In this document: piece after piece, positions 6,249 through 13,480 of the stretch | Layout: the number at the start of each line of letters is the position of its first letter | How positions within the stretch are numbered: the first letter of the stretch is position 1 | NCBI GenBank assembly: GCA_905236295.1 | Contig: CAJOQF010000123.1 | Coordinates: 1 to 13,480, forward strand | DNA from: an uncultured Eubacterium sp. | GTDB lineage: Bacteria; Bacillota; Clostridia; Lachnospirales; Lachnospiraceae | DNA length: 13,480 bases | Direction: 5' to 3' | Position numbers and translations under genes: made by a program | Notes under the pieces: generated by a model | What the model saw: the letters and a program-made list of their open reading frames with translations, nothing else | What the model was told of the DNA's origin: nothing | Databases searched by the model: none

Positions 6249-6965
6249 TTATCGAAGAGACCATTCCTGCTCAAATCTGTCAGCAATAGGCACGACAAGC
6301 TTCTCTGCCTTATCTGCCTTTGCCACCTGCTCTATCTCATCGAGTGTGTGAGCATCATCCAGAGTGAATCCGCTTGCCTTTGTCCTCTCAAGCTCGCTCA
6401 TGCAGGCGCCGCATCCAAGCTTCTGACCGATATCATGGCACAAAGTCCTGATATAGGTTCCCTTCGAACAGGTCACGGTAAACCTTGCATACGGCAATTC
6501 GATCTCATCTATACTTATATCATAAATGTTTACCCTCTCAGGTTCTCTCTCAACCTCAATTCCCTCTCTTGCGTATTCGTAAAGTTTCTTGCCATTGACC
6601 TTTTTGGCTGAATACATCGGCGGAATCTGGTCATACCCTCCCTCAAAAGACAATATCATCTCTCTGACTTCATCAGCAGTGATGTTCGCAGTGTCTTTCT
6701 GTTCCAGAATTTTCCCGGATGTGTCCTGGGTATCTGTCACCTGACCGAGCATCATCTGTACTCTGTACTCTTTATCGGACTCCATCATCTTTGACGAAAA
6801 CTTTGTTGCCCTTCCCAAGCATACAGTAAGCACTCCTGTCGCATCCGGATCAAGAGTGCCTGCGTGTCCGATCTTTTTCATTTTGAGGATTCCGCGAAGC
6901 TTCGCGACTACATCATGCGATGTGAATCCCTTTTCCTTGTTTACAACTAAAAATCCTTCGTACAT
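6249..6965 (-). CDS. truB: tRNA pseudouridine-55 synthase, apparently without the C-terminal PUA-type domain
   Basis: TruB isomerises U55 in the T-loop of tRNAs. The catalytic domain is intact: HAGTLDPDATG (34-44) with the catalytic Asp39, PPMYSAKKVNGKKLYEYAREG (115-135), and TCSKGTYIRTLCHDIG (165-180). At 238 aa it is about 70 residues shorter than the B. subtilis and E. coli proteins (about 310). It ends after LVVPIADRFEQEWSLR, near where the C-terminal domain normally begins. The next gene starts 12 nt later, so the missing part cannot be recovered by a simple frameshift. The start has AGGAGAGG 4 nt upstream. It lies between nrnA and ribF. The catalytic call is firm; whether the shortening is lineage-wide or a deletion cannot be told here. 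Confidence 0.95.
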   Translation of the reverse strand: MYEGFLVVNKEKGFTSHDVVAKLRGILKMKKIGHAGTLDPDATGVLTVCLGRATKFSSKMMESDKEYRVQMMLGQVTDTQDTSGKILEQKDTANITADEVREMILSFEGGYDQIPPMYSAKKVNGKKLYEYAREGIEVEREPERVNIYDISIDEIELPYARFTVTCSKGTYIRTLCHDIGQKLGCGACMSELERTKASGFTLDDAHTLDEIEQVAKADKAEKLVVPIADRFEQEWSLR

Positions 6966-6995
6966 TTACCTCTCCTGTATTCTTACGGCAAACGT

Positions 6996-7943
6996 CTATA
7001 ACTGTCTCTGCATTAGTTCAAGTATCTCGCCGAGGGCAACGTTCGGATCGCCTTTTATGTTGCATCCGGCAGCGCGAACGTGTCCACCGCCTCCAAACTC
7101 CGATGCAATCTTCGAAACGTCAATGAGTTCCTGAGAACGAAGGCTTACCTTGAAGCCGTCGTCACAGTTCTGATATATGAAGATGGCAGTGTCAACGCCC
7201 TTTGTACTCCTCATATGAGCCACAATTCCCTCGAGATGTCTCGGTCGCACGCTACAGCTGTCCATATCATTTCTGTCGATGATGCAGGATATAACATTGC
7301 CGTCAAGATGTCTTTGGGCTCTCCCGAGAACGAGTCCGAGAATCTTTTGCTGTTCAAATGTCTTCTCGAAAAAGGTTTTGTCAATTATCCTAGTAAAGTC
7401 AACGCCCTTGTCCATCAGACATCCGGCAATCCTCATCGTCTTTGAAGAAGTAGATGAGTACTGAAAACATCCTGTGTCGTGGAGAATCCCCACATAGAGA
7501 CATTCCGCAATCTCCTTTGAGATGCGATCCTCGTCGAGTACCGTAAACACCAGCTCGCTCGCGCTGCTCGCATCCGGAACTATCAGATATTCATCCCCGA
7601 ATCCCTCATTGCTGATATGATGGTCTATACATATCGTCTTCTTGGCTGACTCAAAATACTTGCCTGCATTTCCCATGCGACCGGTATCCCCACAGTCAAG
7701 CGCGATAAAAAGATCATGTGTCTTATCTTTAGACGGATATGACTGTATAATGTCCGACCCGCTCAAAAACTTAAACAGGTTAGGAATCTCGCCGAGATAT
7801 ACATCAACCTTTATATCTGGATAATTCTCTCTTATGTAATTGTATACCGCAAGGGATGATCCTATACAGTCGCCGTCAGGATTTATATGTCCTGAAATTG
7901 CGACTGTCTTTACATCCTGTAAGTAGTAATCTAATTTTTCCAT
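6996..7943 (-). CDS. nrnA: Bifunctional oligoribonuclease / pAp phosphatase, DHH family
   Basis: NrnA degrades very short RNAs to mononucleotides and dephosphorylates 3'-phosphoadenosine 5'-phosphate. It is the Firmicute functional counterpart of Orn. The 315-aa protein has the complete DHH phosphoesterase arrangement: GHINPDGD (18-25) for metal binding, ALDCGD (81-86), DHH (107-109) and HDTG (155-158), followed by a DHHA1 domain with GGGGHVRAAG (284-293). It has typical length and position between rbfA and truB. No Shine-Dalgarno sequence precedes the ATG; the upstream bases are AT-rich (TATTAGAAAAAT), and an 89-nt spacer with a hairpin separates it from rbfA. A separate or leaderless start is possible. 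No alternative start lies before the first metal-binding motif. Confidence 0.95.
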   Translation of the reverse strand: MEKLDYYLQDVKTVAISGHINPDGDCIGSSLAVYNYIRENYPDIKVDVYLGEIPNLFKFLSGSDIIQSYPSKDKTHDLFIALDCGDTGRMGNAGKYFESAKKTICIDHHISNEGFGDEYLIVPDASSASELVFTVLDEDRISKEIAECLYVGILHDTGCFQYSSTSSKTMRIAGCLMDKGVDFTRIIDKTFFEKTFEQQKILGLVLGRAQRHLDGNVISCIIDRNDMDSCSVRPRHLEGIVAHMRSTKGVDTAIFIYQNCDDGFKVSLRSQELIDVSKIASEFGGGGHVRAAGCNIKGDPNVALGEILELMQRQL

Positions 7944-7982
7944 ATTTTTCTAATACTATAATAATGTCACTTCGACAAGCTC

Positions 7983-8031
7983 CGAGATACATGAATGGCA
8001 CGTTTCACTCGGCAAACGATCCGGTATCTCG
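7983..8031. repeat. Hairpin directly after the rbfA stop codon
   Basis: Perfect 8-bp arms cgagatac (7983-7990) and gtatctcg (8024-8031) enclose an inner stem cgttt (8001-8005) / aaacg (8014-8018). The stem begins 1 nt after the rbfA TAG (8033-8035). On the minus strand no T tract follows, so it is not a classic intrinsic terminator. It fills most of the 89-nt rbfA-nrnA spacer. Confidence 0.6.
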
Positions 8032-8032
8032 A

Positions 8033-8389
8033 CTAATTTTCGCCTGTGACCTCGTCGATGAGCTTGGACATCCTCACGCCGTACTCTATCGACTGATCCA
8101 TGATAAAAGTGATCTGCGGCGTGTTCCTCAAATTGATATTCTTTGCAAGTGCTCTCTTGATAAATCCAAGAGCCGAGTTGAGACCCTCAAGTGTGTCCGC
8201 CTGGGCTTTCTCATCTCCAAGCACACTGATATATGCCTTTGCACTCTTTAAATCCGGTGCGACCTCGACAGATACAACCGATGTCATCGGATGTATCCTC
8301 GGGTCTTTTATCTCACTGCGTATGATGTTGGAGAGTTCACGCATTACCTCCTCGTTTATACGCGTATTTTTTATACTGTTCTTTCTCAA
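8033..8389 (-). CDS. rbfA: Ribosome-binding factor A (TTG start)
   Basis: RbfA is a small KH-fold protein that binds the free 30S subunit and helps 16S rRNA 5'-end maturation and cold adaptation. From the TTG at 8387-8389 the protein is 118 aa (fMRKNSIKNTRINEEVMREL), matching the family's length of about 117-130. Recognisable family segments are RINEEVMRELSNIIRSEIKDPRI (10-32), LKSAKAYISVLG (47-58) and the C-terminal RNTPQITFIMDQSIEYGVRMSKLI (88-111). No ATG or GTG is available in frame near this point. AGAGG at 8398-8402 is 8 nt before the TTG, supporting it. A longer open frame reaching back to 8638 is only overlap with infB in another frame. It begins 19 nt after infB. The rare start may hold expression down. 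Confidence 0.95.
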   Translation of the reverse strand: MRKNSIKNTRINEEVMRELSNIIRSEIKDPRIHPMTSVVSVEVAPDLKSAKAYISVLGDEKAQADTLEGLNSALGFIKRALAKNINLRNTPQITFIMDQSIEYGVRMSKLIDEVTGEN

Positions 8390-8397
8390 AATTATTA

Positions 8398-8402
8398 CCT
8401 CT
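8398..8402 (-). promoter_or_regulatory. Ribosome binding site deciding the rbfA TTG start
   Basis: AGAGG is followed by 8 nt and then TTG. It is the only ribosome binding site near the point where homology to RbfA begins. Confidence 0.7.
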
Positions 8403-8408
8403 GATATC

Positions 8409-11066
8409 CTATCTCGGAACCTCAACCATCTTATACGCCTCGATAACATCCTCAACGGCAATATCGTTGAAGTCCTCAATAACGAGACCACACTCATAAC
8501 CGGCTTTGACTTCCTTGACATCATCCTTGAATCTCTTGAGTGATGCAAGATTTCCTTCGAATATCTGCTCGCCCTCGCGAGTGATCCTGACCTTACAGTC
8601 TCTCTCGAAGAATCCGTCAAGCACATAGGAACCGGCAATATTTCCGATGCCTGATGCCTTGAATATCTGTCTTACCTCGGCGTGTCCGATTATCTTCTCC
8701 TCGAATACAGGATCGAGCATACCCTTCATGGCTGCCTCTACATCCTCGATCGCATTGTAGATAACCTTGTAGAGACGAACATCTACACCCTCGGTGTCTG
8801 CAGTCTGTTTTGCAATCGGATCCGGACGAACATTGAAACCGATAACGATCGCATTTGAAGCAGATGCAAGTATGATATCAGACTCGTTGATCGCTCCGAC
8901 TCCACCGTGTATAACCTTAACGACAACTTCCTCATTTGAAAGCTTTTCAAGCGACTGCTTTACAGCCTCCACAGAACCCTGGACATCTGCCTTTACGATG
9001 ATGTCGAGTTCCTTTAAGTTGCCCTCTTTTATCTTTGTGAACAGGTCGTCCAAAGACATCTTTACCTTGGACTCCTCTATGAGGCGCTCCTTGTTCTGTG
9101 ATACGAATGTATCCGCAAAGCTTCTTGCCTCTTTCTCTGACTCCATCGCAACGAAGATCTCTCCTGCATTCGGAGCCGCTGAAAGCCCCTGAATCTCTAC
9201 AGGCGTTGAAGGTGTAGCCACCTTTACACGTCTTCCCTGGTCATCCGTCATGGCACGAACTTTTCCGTAGCAGCTGCCCGCAGCTATAGGATCTCCTACA
9301 TGGAGTGTTCCCTTCTGTACAAGAACGGTAGCGACAACTCCGCGTCCCTTCTCAAGACGTGCCTCAATAACGAGACCTCTTGCAGCTCTGTCCGCATTTG
9401 CCTTGAGCTCAAGCACATCAGCAGTAAGAAGTATCATCTCAAGAAGATTATCGATACCCTCGTGTGTATGTGCAGATACCGGAACGAACACAGTGCTTCC
9501 GCCCCAATCCTCCGGGATGAGCTCATACTCTGAAAGCTCCTGCTTAACTCTTTCAACATTTGCGCTCGGCTTATCGATCTTGTTTATAGCGACTATGATC
9601 TCAACACCGGCCGCCTTGGCATGGTTGATAGCCTCCACTGTCTGCGGCATAACACCGTCATCGGCAGCTACAACAAGGATTGCGATATCTGTGGAATTGG
9701 CTCCTCGCATACGCATTGCTGTGAACGCCTCGTGTCCCGGCGTATCAAGGAATGTGATCTTCTGTCCGTTGATCGTTGCAACAGAAGCACCGATGTGCTG
9801 TGTGATTCCGCCTGCCTCTTTGTCAGTGACGTGTGTCTCTCTGATCGCATCGAGAAGTGAAGTCTTACCGTGATCGACGTGACCCATTACGCAGACAACC
9901 GGCGGTCTCGGAGTCATAAGGCTCTCGTCCTCCTCCTCCTCGCGGAGAAGCTCCTCAATAACATCAACCTTAACCTCATGCTCACAGATACAGTTGTACT
10001 CAAGGGCGAGTTCCTCTGCCATATCGAACTCGATCTCCTGATTGATCGTAACGACAGTACCCTGCATAAAGAGCTTCTTAACAAGCGCTGACGGCTGAAT
10101 CTTTATCTTGTCGGCAAGATCCTTTATGGTGATATAATCCGGAAGAGTAAGTGTTCTGATCACATTCTCATCGATCTCCGGAGTCTTAGGCTGTGGCTTG
10201 TTCTTCTTCTTTCCGCCATGTTTCTCAAGGTTTACATAGCGCTCTTGCTTCTTAGGCTGCTCGTAATTCTTCTTGTTTGTGTTCTTCTTGCCGCCGCGTC
10301 TTGCATCATTCTGACGTGCAGCTCCATCCTGACGCGAAGAATTATCACCTGAGAATTTTGAGCCCTTTGAATCGGATTTTGCTTTAGAATCGCGTCTTGC
10401 ATCGCCGTGATTCTTGTCGGAACGCTCCTCGTTCTTCTTTTCCTGCTTCATGTTATCGAAAATATTTCCATGAATCTTAACATCAGGTCTCTTCATTGCA
10501 TTTTCAAGCTTCATAGCATCATTAGGACGCTTTGGAGCTGCCGGCTTTGCCTCATGTTTTACCGGCTCTTTCTTCGGCTCAACATGGTTTGCCTGTGTAT
10601 TCTGCTCCGGCTTTGGCGCTCTCTTGACAACACGGTCACCTGCATGTGAATAACCCGGGCGAAGTGAACCCTCACCCTCATCTCCTCTTCTGTTTCTCGG
10701 GCGGTTGCGATCACGCCCTCTGTTGTCGTTTCTGCCTCTGCCCTTTGACATTTTTGAGTTCTCACGGTTTATGACAACAGTGAGGTTTTTCTTAGGCTTC
10801 GCCTCTGCATCAGCTTTGACATCCTTCTTTGAAGCCTCCTTTTCAGGTGCGGCATTTTCAGCCTTAGGTGCGCTCTCCGGTTCTTTTGCCGGCGCAGCGT
10901 TATTTGCCTTGCCAGGAAATTTCTTTCTGATTATTTCCTGCGCAGCGTCATCTATATTGCTCGAATGACTCTTAACTTCAAATCCGTTCTCATTTAAGAA
11001 GTCAATCAATACTTTTGATTTTACATCTAATTCTCTGGCTATCTCATTTACTCTGACGTTTGCCAT
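8409..11066 (-). CDS. infB: Translation initiation factor IF-2
   Basis: IF2 is the GTPase that places initiator fMet-tRNA on the 30S subunit and promotes 50S joining. From the ATG at 11064-11066 it is 885 aa, in the large IF2 class. Order: an N-terminal IF2_N fold (about 1-50); a long charged, low-complexity linker rich in Lys, Arg, Asn and Asp (about 55-295); a second IF2_N-type segment ([19 protein letters not shown], about 309-327); the GTPase domain with GHVDHGKT (395-402), GITQHIG (420-426), DTPGHE (441-446) and NKID (495-498); then the beta-barrel and C-terminal fMet-tRNA-binding domains. The ATG overlaps the ylxQ stop as TGATG, indicating translational coupling. A TTG one codon earlier is possible but less likely. 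GGGG lies 10 nt upstream. Confidence 0.98.
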   Translation of the reverse strand: MANVRVNEIARELDVKSKVLIDFLNENGFEVKSHSSNIDDAAQEIIRKKFPGKANNAAPAKEPESAPKAENAAPEKEASKKDVKADAEAKPKKNLTVVINRENSKMSKGRGRNDNRGRDRNRPRNRRGDEGEGSLRPGYSHAGDRVVKRAPKPEQNTQANHVEPKKEPVKHEAKPAAPKRPNDAMKLENAMKRPDVKIHGNIFDNMKQEKKNEERSDKNHGDARRDSKAKSDSKGSKFSGDNSSRQDGAARQNDARRGGKKNTNKKNYEQPKKQERYVNLEKHGGKKKNKPQPKTPEIDENVIRTLTLPDYITIKDLADKIKIQPSALVKKLFMQGTVVTINQEIEFDMAEELALEYNCICEHEVKVDVIEELLREEEEDESLMTPRPPVVCVMGHVDHGKTSLLDAIRETHVTDKEAGGITQHIGASVATINGQKITFLDTPGHEAFTAMRMRGANSTDIAILVVAADDGVMPQTVEAINHAKAAGVEIIVAINKIDKPSANVERVKQELSEYELIPEDWGGSTVFVPVSAHTHEGIDNLLEMILLTADVLELKANADRAARGLVIEARLEKGRGVVATVLVQKGTLHVGDPIAAGSCYGKVRAMTDDQGRRVKVATPSTPVEIQGLSAAPNAGEIFVAMESEKEARSFADTFVSQNKERLIEESKVKMSLDDLFTKIKEGNLKELDIIVKADVQGSVEAVKQSLEKLSNEEVVVKVIHGGVGAINESDIILASASNAIVIGFNVRPDPIAKQTADTEGVDVRLYKVIYNAIEDVEAAMKGMLDPVFEEKIIGHAEVRQIFKASGIGNIAGSYVLDGFFERDCKVRITREGEQIFEGNLASLKRFKDDVKEVKAGYECGLVIEDFNDIAVEDVIEAYKMVEVPR

Positions 11067-11392
11067 CAATCATCATCCCCTTCGCTTTTATTCATATCTA
11101 TTTTCTTTAACAGTGCGTTTGCCAATCCTTCATCGTTAACACTAAGCGATGCCCTAAACTCTTTTCCTATGCATCTGCCGAGGTCATCTTTCGTAGCGTA
11201 AAATCTGATCTCGGTTTTGTGATAACTGCACATATCCGTAAATTTTTTCTTGGTTGCATCGGATGCTTCCTCGGATACTATTACCAAAAAACTTTTCTTT
11301 TCCTTCACGGACTTTTCCGTCATAAACTCTCCGCTTGCAACATTTCCGCTCTTGGCTGCAATGGAGATGAGCGACAACACCTTATCCTTCAT
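11066..11392 (-). CDS. ylxQ: YlxQ, L7Ae/L30e-family RNA-binding protein
   Basis: This 108-aa protein belongs to the L7Ae/L30e/Gadd45 family, small alpha-beta-alpha proteins that bind kink-turn RNA. The N-terminal signature is [17 protein letters not shown] (about 6-22). The central [17 protein letters not shown] (35-51) is the usual RNA-recognition region, and a short acidic tail ends in EGDDD. In Firmicutes the gene is nearly always between rnpM (ylxR) and infB, as here. Its cellular role is not well settled. It overlaps rnpM by 11 nt upstream and infB by 1 nt downstream, so the three are probably translated as a coupled unit. GAGGA lies about 7 nt before the start. Confidence 0.92.
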   Translation of the reverse strand: MKDKVLSLISIAAKSGNVASGEFMTEKSVKEKKSFLVIVSEEASDATKKKFTDMCSYHKTEIRFYATKDDLGRCIGKEFRASLSVNDEGLANALLKKIDMNKSEGDDD

Positions 11393-11639
11393 CTTCTATC
11401 CTCTTCAATACCTCGTCATACAATCCGTCCGGTATCTGCGTCCTCAGTGATCTCTCAAGACCCTTTTTCTTCTGTGCTTTCTTTAAACACTCAATGTTTT
11501 TGCAGATATATGCGCTTCTGCCGTCTATATGGCATGCGCCTTTGATCACGATACCGTCAGCGGATCTTACAACCCTGATAAGATTTTCACGCTCAAGCAG
11601 CTTTCCGCAACCTGTGCATTTTCTCAAAGGCATACTCAC
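11382..11639 (-). CDS. rnpM: RNase P modulator RnpM (YlxR family), GTG start
   Basis: This is a small (85 aa) YlxR-fold protein with the family signatures LRKCTGCGK (5-13), HIDGRSAYICKN (37-48) and ECLKKAQKKKGLERSL (50-65). YlxR of B. subtilis was reported to bind RNase P RNA and modulate its activity, hence RnpM. It lies between nusA and ylxQ in the canonical order. Two starts are possible: GTG (11637-11639), 6 nt after AGGAG, and ATG two codons later, 12 nt after it. Spacing favours GTG. It overlaps ylxQ by 11 nt. The RNA it probably binds, rnpB, is in the same window about 6.1 kb downstream. Confidence 0.93.
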   Translation of the reverse strand: MSMPLRKCTGCGKLLERENLIRVVRSADGIVIKGACHIDGRSAYICKNIECLKKAQKKKGLERSLRTQIPDGLYDEVLKRIEDEG

Positions 11640-11645
11640 TGAAAT

Positions 11646-11650
11646 CTCCT
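11646..11650 (-). promoter_or_regulatory. Ribosome binding site favouring the GTG start of rnpM
   Basis: AGGAG is 6 nt before GTG and 12 nt before the in-frame ATG. Confidence 0.65.
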
Positions 11651-11655
11651 ATCTG

Positions 11656-12861
11656 TTACTCTTTGTCCTCGGGTGTCTGCTCATATTCACCTTCGTACTC
11701 ACCCTCTTCATAATCGGTTTCGTACTCACCTTCCTCGTAATCATCCTCGTACTCGTAATCGCCATCATACTCGTCGTAATCTTCCTCAAACTCATAATCA
11801 TCATCGAGGAAATCAAACTCGCCTGACTCTCTTGCCTGTGTCTCACTCTTGATATCGATCTTGAAATCTGTAAGTCTGGCTGCAAGTCTGGCATTCTGAC
11901 CTTCTCGTCCGATAGCGAGCGAAAGCTGATAATCGGGAACGATAACCTTCGCCGACTTTTCCTCATCATCTGCGATAACCGCGATAACCTTTGCCGGTGA
12001 AAGCGCGTTTTCAATGAGCTTGGCGGAATTCTCACTCCACTCGATGATATCGATCTTCTCACCCTTGAGCTCATCGACTATCGCATTAACTCTTGATCCG
12101 TTCATTCCGACACATGCTCCGACAGGATCGACGTCCGGGTCGCTTGACCATACGGCTATCTTTGTTCTGCTTCCTGCCTCTCTAGAGATTGCCTTTATCT
12201 CAACTGTACCGTCTGCAACCTCGGTAACCTCAGACTCAAAAAGCTTTTTAACCAGTTCCGGATGTGTTCTCGATACAAGGATTCTCGGTCCTTTCGAAGT
12301 ATCCTTAACCTCTACGATGAATACCTTGATCCTCTCGGTCGGTTTCAATACCTCTCCCTTAACCTGCTCTTTCTCCGGAAGTGTTGCATCTGCCTTTCCA
12401 AGGTTGATGCTGATGTTTCCGCCCATATTTCTCTGGACGATACCGGTTACAACCTCCCTCTCCTTATCCGTAAACTGGGAGAATACCATCTTTCTCTCCT
12501 CCTCACGGATCTTCTGGAGAATAACATTCTTAGCATTCTGTGTGGCGATGCGCCCGAAATCCTTGGACTGAATCTCAACCTTTGCAACATCTCCAAGCTC
12601 GTATTTGCTGTCAATAAGCTTGGCTGCAGCAAGGTCTATCTCAAGCACCGGATCCTCAACCTTCTCAACTACATTCTTGTCTGCCCACACATGGAAATCA
12701 CCGGTCTCGGCTGACAACTCAACGCTGATGTTCTCGGTCTTTCCGAAATGGTTCTCACATGCCTTGATGAGAGAATTCTCAATTGCCTCAAGAAGTGTCT
12801 CCTTGCTGATATCCTTCTCCTTTTCGAGGACATCAAGTGCTTCCAACAGTTCGTTATTCAT
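11656..12861 (-). CDS. nusA: Transcription termination/antitermination protein NusA with an acidic Tyr/Glu/Asp tail
   Basis: NusA binds RNA polymerase near the RNA exit channel and modulates pausing, termination and antitermination. The 401-aa protein has the N-terminal RNAP-binding domain (about 1-125), an S1 domain (about 133-200), KH1 with GMNG (252-255) and KH2 with GREG (318-321). These end near residue 345, as in B. subtilis NusA. Beyond this is a 55-residue low-complexity tail (about 347-401) made mostly of Asp, Glu, Tyr and Gly, with YEEGEYE occurring twice (375-381 and 384-390). It does not resemble the folded acidic repeats of E. coli NusA. The ATG is 7 nt after a perfect AAGGAGG that overlaps the rimP stop. 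Confidence 0.97.
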   Translation of the reverse strand: MNNELLEALDVLEKEKDISKETLLEAIENSLIKACENHFGKTENISVELSAETGDFHVWADKNVVEKVEDPVLEIDLAAAKLIDSKYELGDVAKVEIQSKDFGRIATQNAKNVILQKIREEERKMVFSQFTDKEREVVTGIVQRNMGGNISINLGKADATLPEKEQVKGEVLKPTERIKVFIVEVKDTSKGPRILVSRTHPELVKKLFESEVTEVADGTVEIKAISREAGSRTKIAVWSSDPDVDPVGACVGMNGSRVNAIVDELKGEKIDIIEWSENSAKLIENALSPAKVIAVIADDEEKSAKVIVPDYQLSLAIGREGQNARLAARLTDFKIDIKSETQARESGEFDFLDDDYEFEEDYDEYDGDYEYEDDYEEGEYETDYEEGEYEGEYEQTPEDKE

Positions 12862-12868
12862 TATTTTA

Positions 12869-12875
12869 CCTCCTT
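12869..12875 (-). promoter_or_regulatory. nusA ribosome binding site overlapping the rimP stop codon
   Basis: AAGGAGG is followed by 7 nt and the nusA ATG. Its first two bases are the last two of the rimP TAA (12874-12876). Ribosomes finishing rimP would clear or use this site, which implies coupling. Confidence 0.8.
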
Positions 12876-13344
12876 AAAAATCGAACGCCTCTCTGATGAG
12901 TGCTATATCTGATCTTTCAAATGTCATTTCACCATCTTCATCCGTAAGATCGATGGTAACTGTATCTTTATCGTAACTTATCAGGTTACCGTAAAACTCT
13001 TTCTTCTTATTTATAGACTTATAGGTTCTGATCTCGAGCTCCTTGCCGAGCGCCCTCTTGTAATCCTTTTCCTTTTTAAGAGGACGGCCAAGTCCCGGAG
13101 ATGAAACCTCAAACACATATGAGTCCGAGATATAATCCTCCTTGTCGAGTATCTCGTTCATCTCTCTTGCGACAAGCTCACAGTCGTTTACCGTGATGCC
13201 GCCTTCCTTATCTATATATGCTCTGAGGTAATAGCTTTGACCCTCTTTTACATACTCAACATCTACGAGTTCGAAATTGTTTCTCTCTATAATAGGAAGA
13301 ATCAACTCCTCCGTTCTCTTCTCGTAATCTTCTCTTCTTGACAT
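12874..13344 (-). CDS. rimP: Ribosome maturation factor RimP
   Basis: RimP binds the 30S precursor and assists early assembly around S12. The 156-aa length is typical. It has a two-domain layout: the N-terminal alpha/beta domain contains FELVDVEYVKEG (24-35) and the conserved FEVSSPGLGRPLKKEKDY (78-95), where most homologues have GLDRPL. The C-terminal Sm-like beta-barrel (about 98-156) contains LGKELEIRTY and FYGNLISYDKDTVTIDL. GAGAGGA lies upstream of the ATG. It is the first protein gene of the rimP-nusA-rnpM-ylxQ-infB operon and begins 74 nt after the tRNA gene. No promoter is visible in that gap, so the transcript may start upstream of the tRNA. Confidence 0.96.
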   Translation of the reverse strand: MSRREDYEKRTEELILPIIERNNFELVDVEYVKEGQSYYLRAYIDKEGGITVNDCELVAREMNEILDKEDYISDSYVFEVSSPGLGRPLKKEKDYKRALGKELEIRTYKSINKKKEFYGNLISYDKDTVTIDLTDEDGEMTFERSDIALIREAFDF

Positions 13345-13367
13345 TTAGAAATCCTCTCCATTAACGA

Positions 13368-13398
13368 AAGATGACCGGTTCAAAGAACCGATCATCTT
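13368..13398 (-). terminator. Hairpin between tRNA-Glu and rimP (weak intrinsic terminator or attenuator)
   Basis: A 14-bp stem (13368-13381 with 13385-13398; one G-U on the minus strand) has a TTT loop. On the minus strand it is followed only by T-CGTT, a poor U tract. It could release part of the tRNA transcript, act as a processing site, or attenuate read-through into rimP. Confidence 0.5.
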
Positions 13399-13418
13399 AA
13401 TCAACAAGTTTCAATTAG

Positions 13419-13480
13419 CAGCTCGTAGGGGAATCGAACCCCTGTTTCCGCCGTGAGAGGGCGGCGTCTTAACCCCTTGA
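13419..13480 (-). tRNA. tRNA-Glu(CUC), 5' end cut by the window edge
   Basis: About 62 of about 75 nt are present on the minus strand: the D-arm remnant TCAAGGGGTTAAGAC, anticodon stem CCGCC/GGCGG around the loop CTCTCAC (anticodon CTC, reading GAG), T-arm AGGGG-TTCGAAT-CCCCT, and the acceptor 3' strand ACGAGCT with discriminator G. CCA is not encoded, so it must be added after transcription. The 5' acceptor strand is outside the window, so the pairing cannot be confirmed. Confidence 0.92.

Noticed and set aside
5673..6611. Long open frame (312 codons) on the plus strand
   Set aside because: It lies antisense to ribF and truB, which are both full, motif-bearing genes. Its translation has no recognisable domain and no ribosome binding site support.
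8033..8638. 201-codon frame for RbfA
   Set aside because: The first 83 codons overlap the infB coding region and look like shadow sequence. RbfA homology starts at the TTG at 8389.
11494..11826. Hydrophobic 110-codon plus-strand frame resembling a membrane protein
   Set aside because: Its Ile/Val/Leu run is the antisense of the acidic tail of NusA.
13345..13418. Promoter for rimP in the tRNA-rimP gap
   Set aside because: TTGAAA occurs on the minus strand, but no -10 lies at 16-18 nt; that position is occupied by the hairpin.

Overview
The window suggests a low-to-mid GC Firmicute of the class Clostridia, most likely family Lachnospiraceae (Butyrivibrio/Roseburia-like). This is inferred from the rimP-nusA-rnpM-ylxQ-infB-rbfA-nrnA-truB-ribF gene order, AGGAGG-type ribosome binding sites, a tRNA gene without encoded CCA, a type A RNase P RNA, and a secreted lysine-rich Big_2 (bacterial Ig-like) protein. 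The genus cannot be fixed from sequence alone. Every recognisable gene is on the minus strand, so the biological order runs from the right edge to the left.

Right to left: a tRNA-Glu(CUC) cut by the window edge; a hairpin; then a compact translation/transcription operon: rimP, nusA, rnpM (ylxR), ylxQ, infB, rbfA, nrnA, truB, ribF. Junctions from rimP to rbfA are tight or overlapping (a nusA ribosome binding site on the rimP stop, an 11-nt rnpM/ylxQ overlap, a TGATG overlap of ylxQ and infB). Most of its products act in 30S maturation (RimP, RbfA), initiation (IF2), elongation/termination control (NusA), RNA binding (RnpM, YlxQ), RNA turnover (NrnA) and tRNA pseudouridylation (TruB). RibF makes FMN/FAD.

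Downstream, rnpB (RNase P RNA) has its own strong promoter, whose -35 box overlaps the ribF stop codon. The RNA is unusually long, about 505 nt, because the P12 region holds about 170 nt of extra hairpins, including an exact 27-bp repeat. Next come a secreted protein with an acidic Asp/Glu tract and Ig-like domains, then uvrB (excision repair), tgt (queuosine tRNA modification), and the first 20 or so codons of a TrpB2-like tryptophan synthase beta gene at the left edge.

No clearly novel protein system is present. The most unusual material is non-coding: the spacers around tgt, uvrB, rnpB and rbfA are filled with long inverted repeats, short tandem repeats and exact direct repeats. Several touch or include stop codons (tgt, uvrB, rbfA), and related-looking hairpins have expanded rnpB. 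TruB appears to lack its C-terminal PUA-type domain, and NusA carries an acidic, tyrosine-rich tail.
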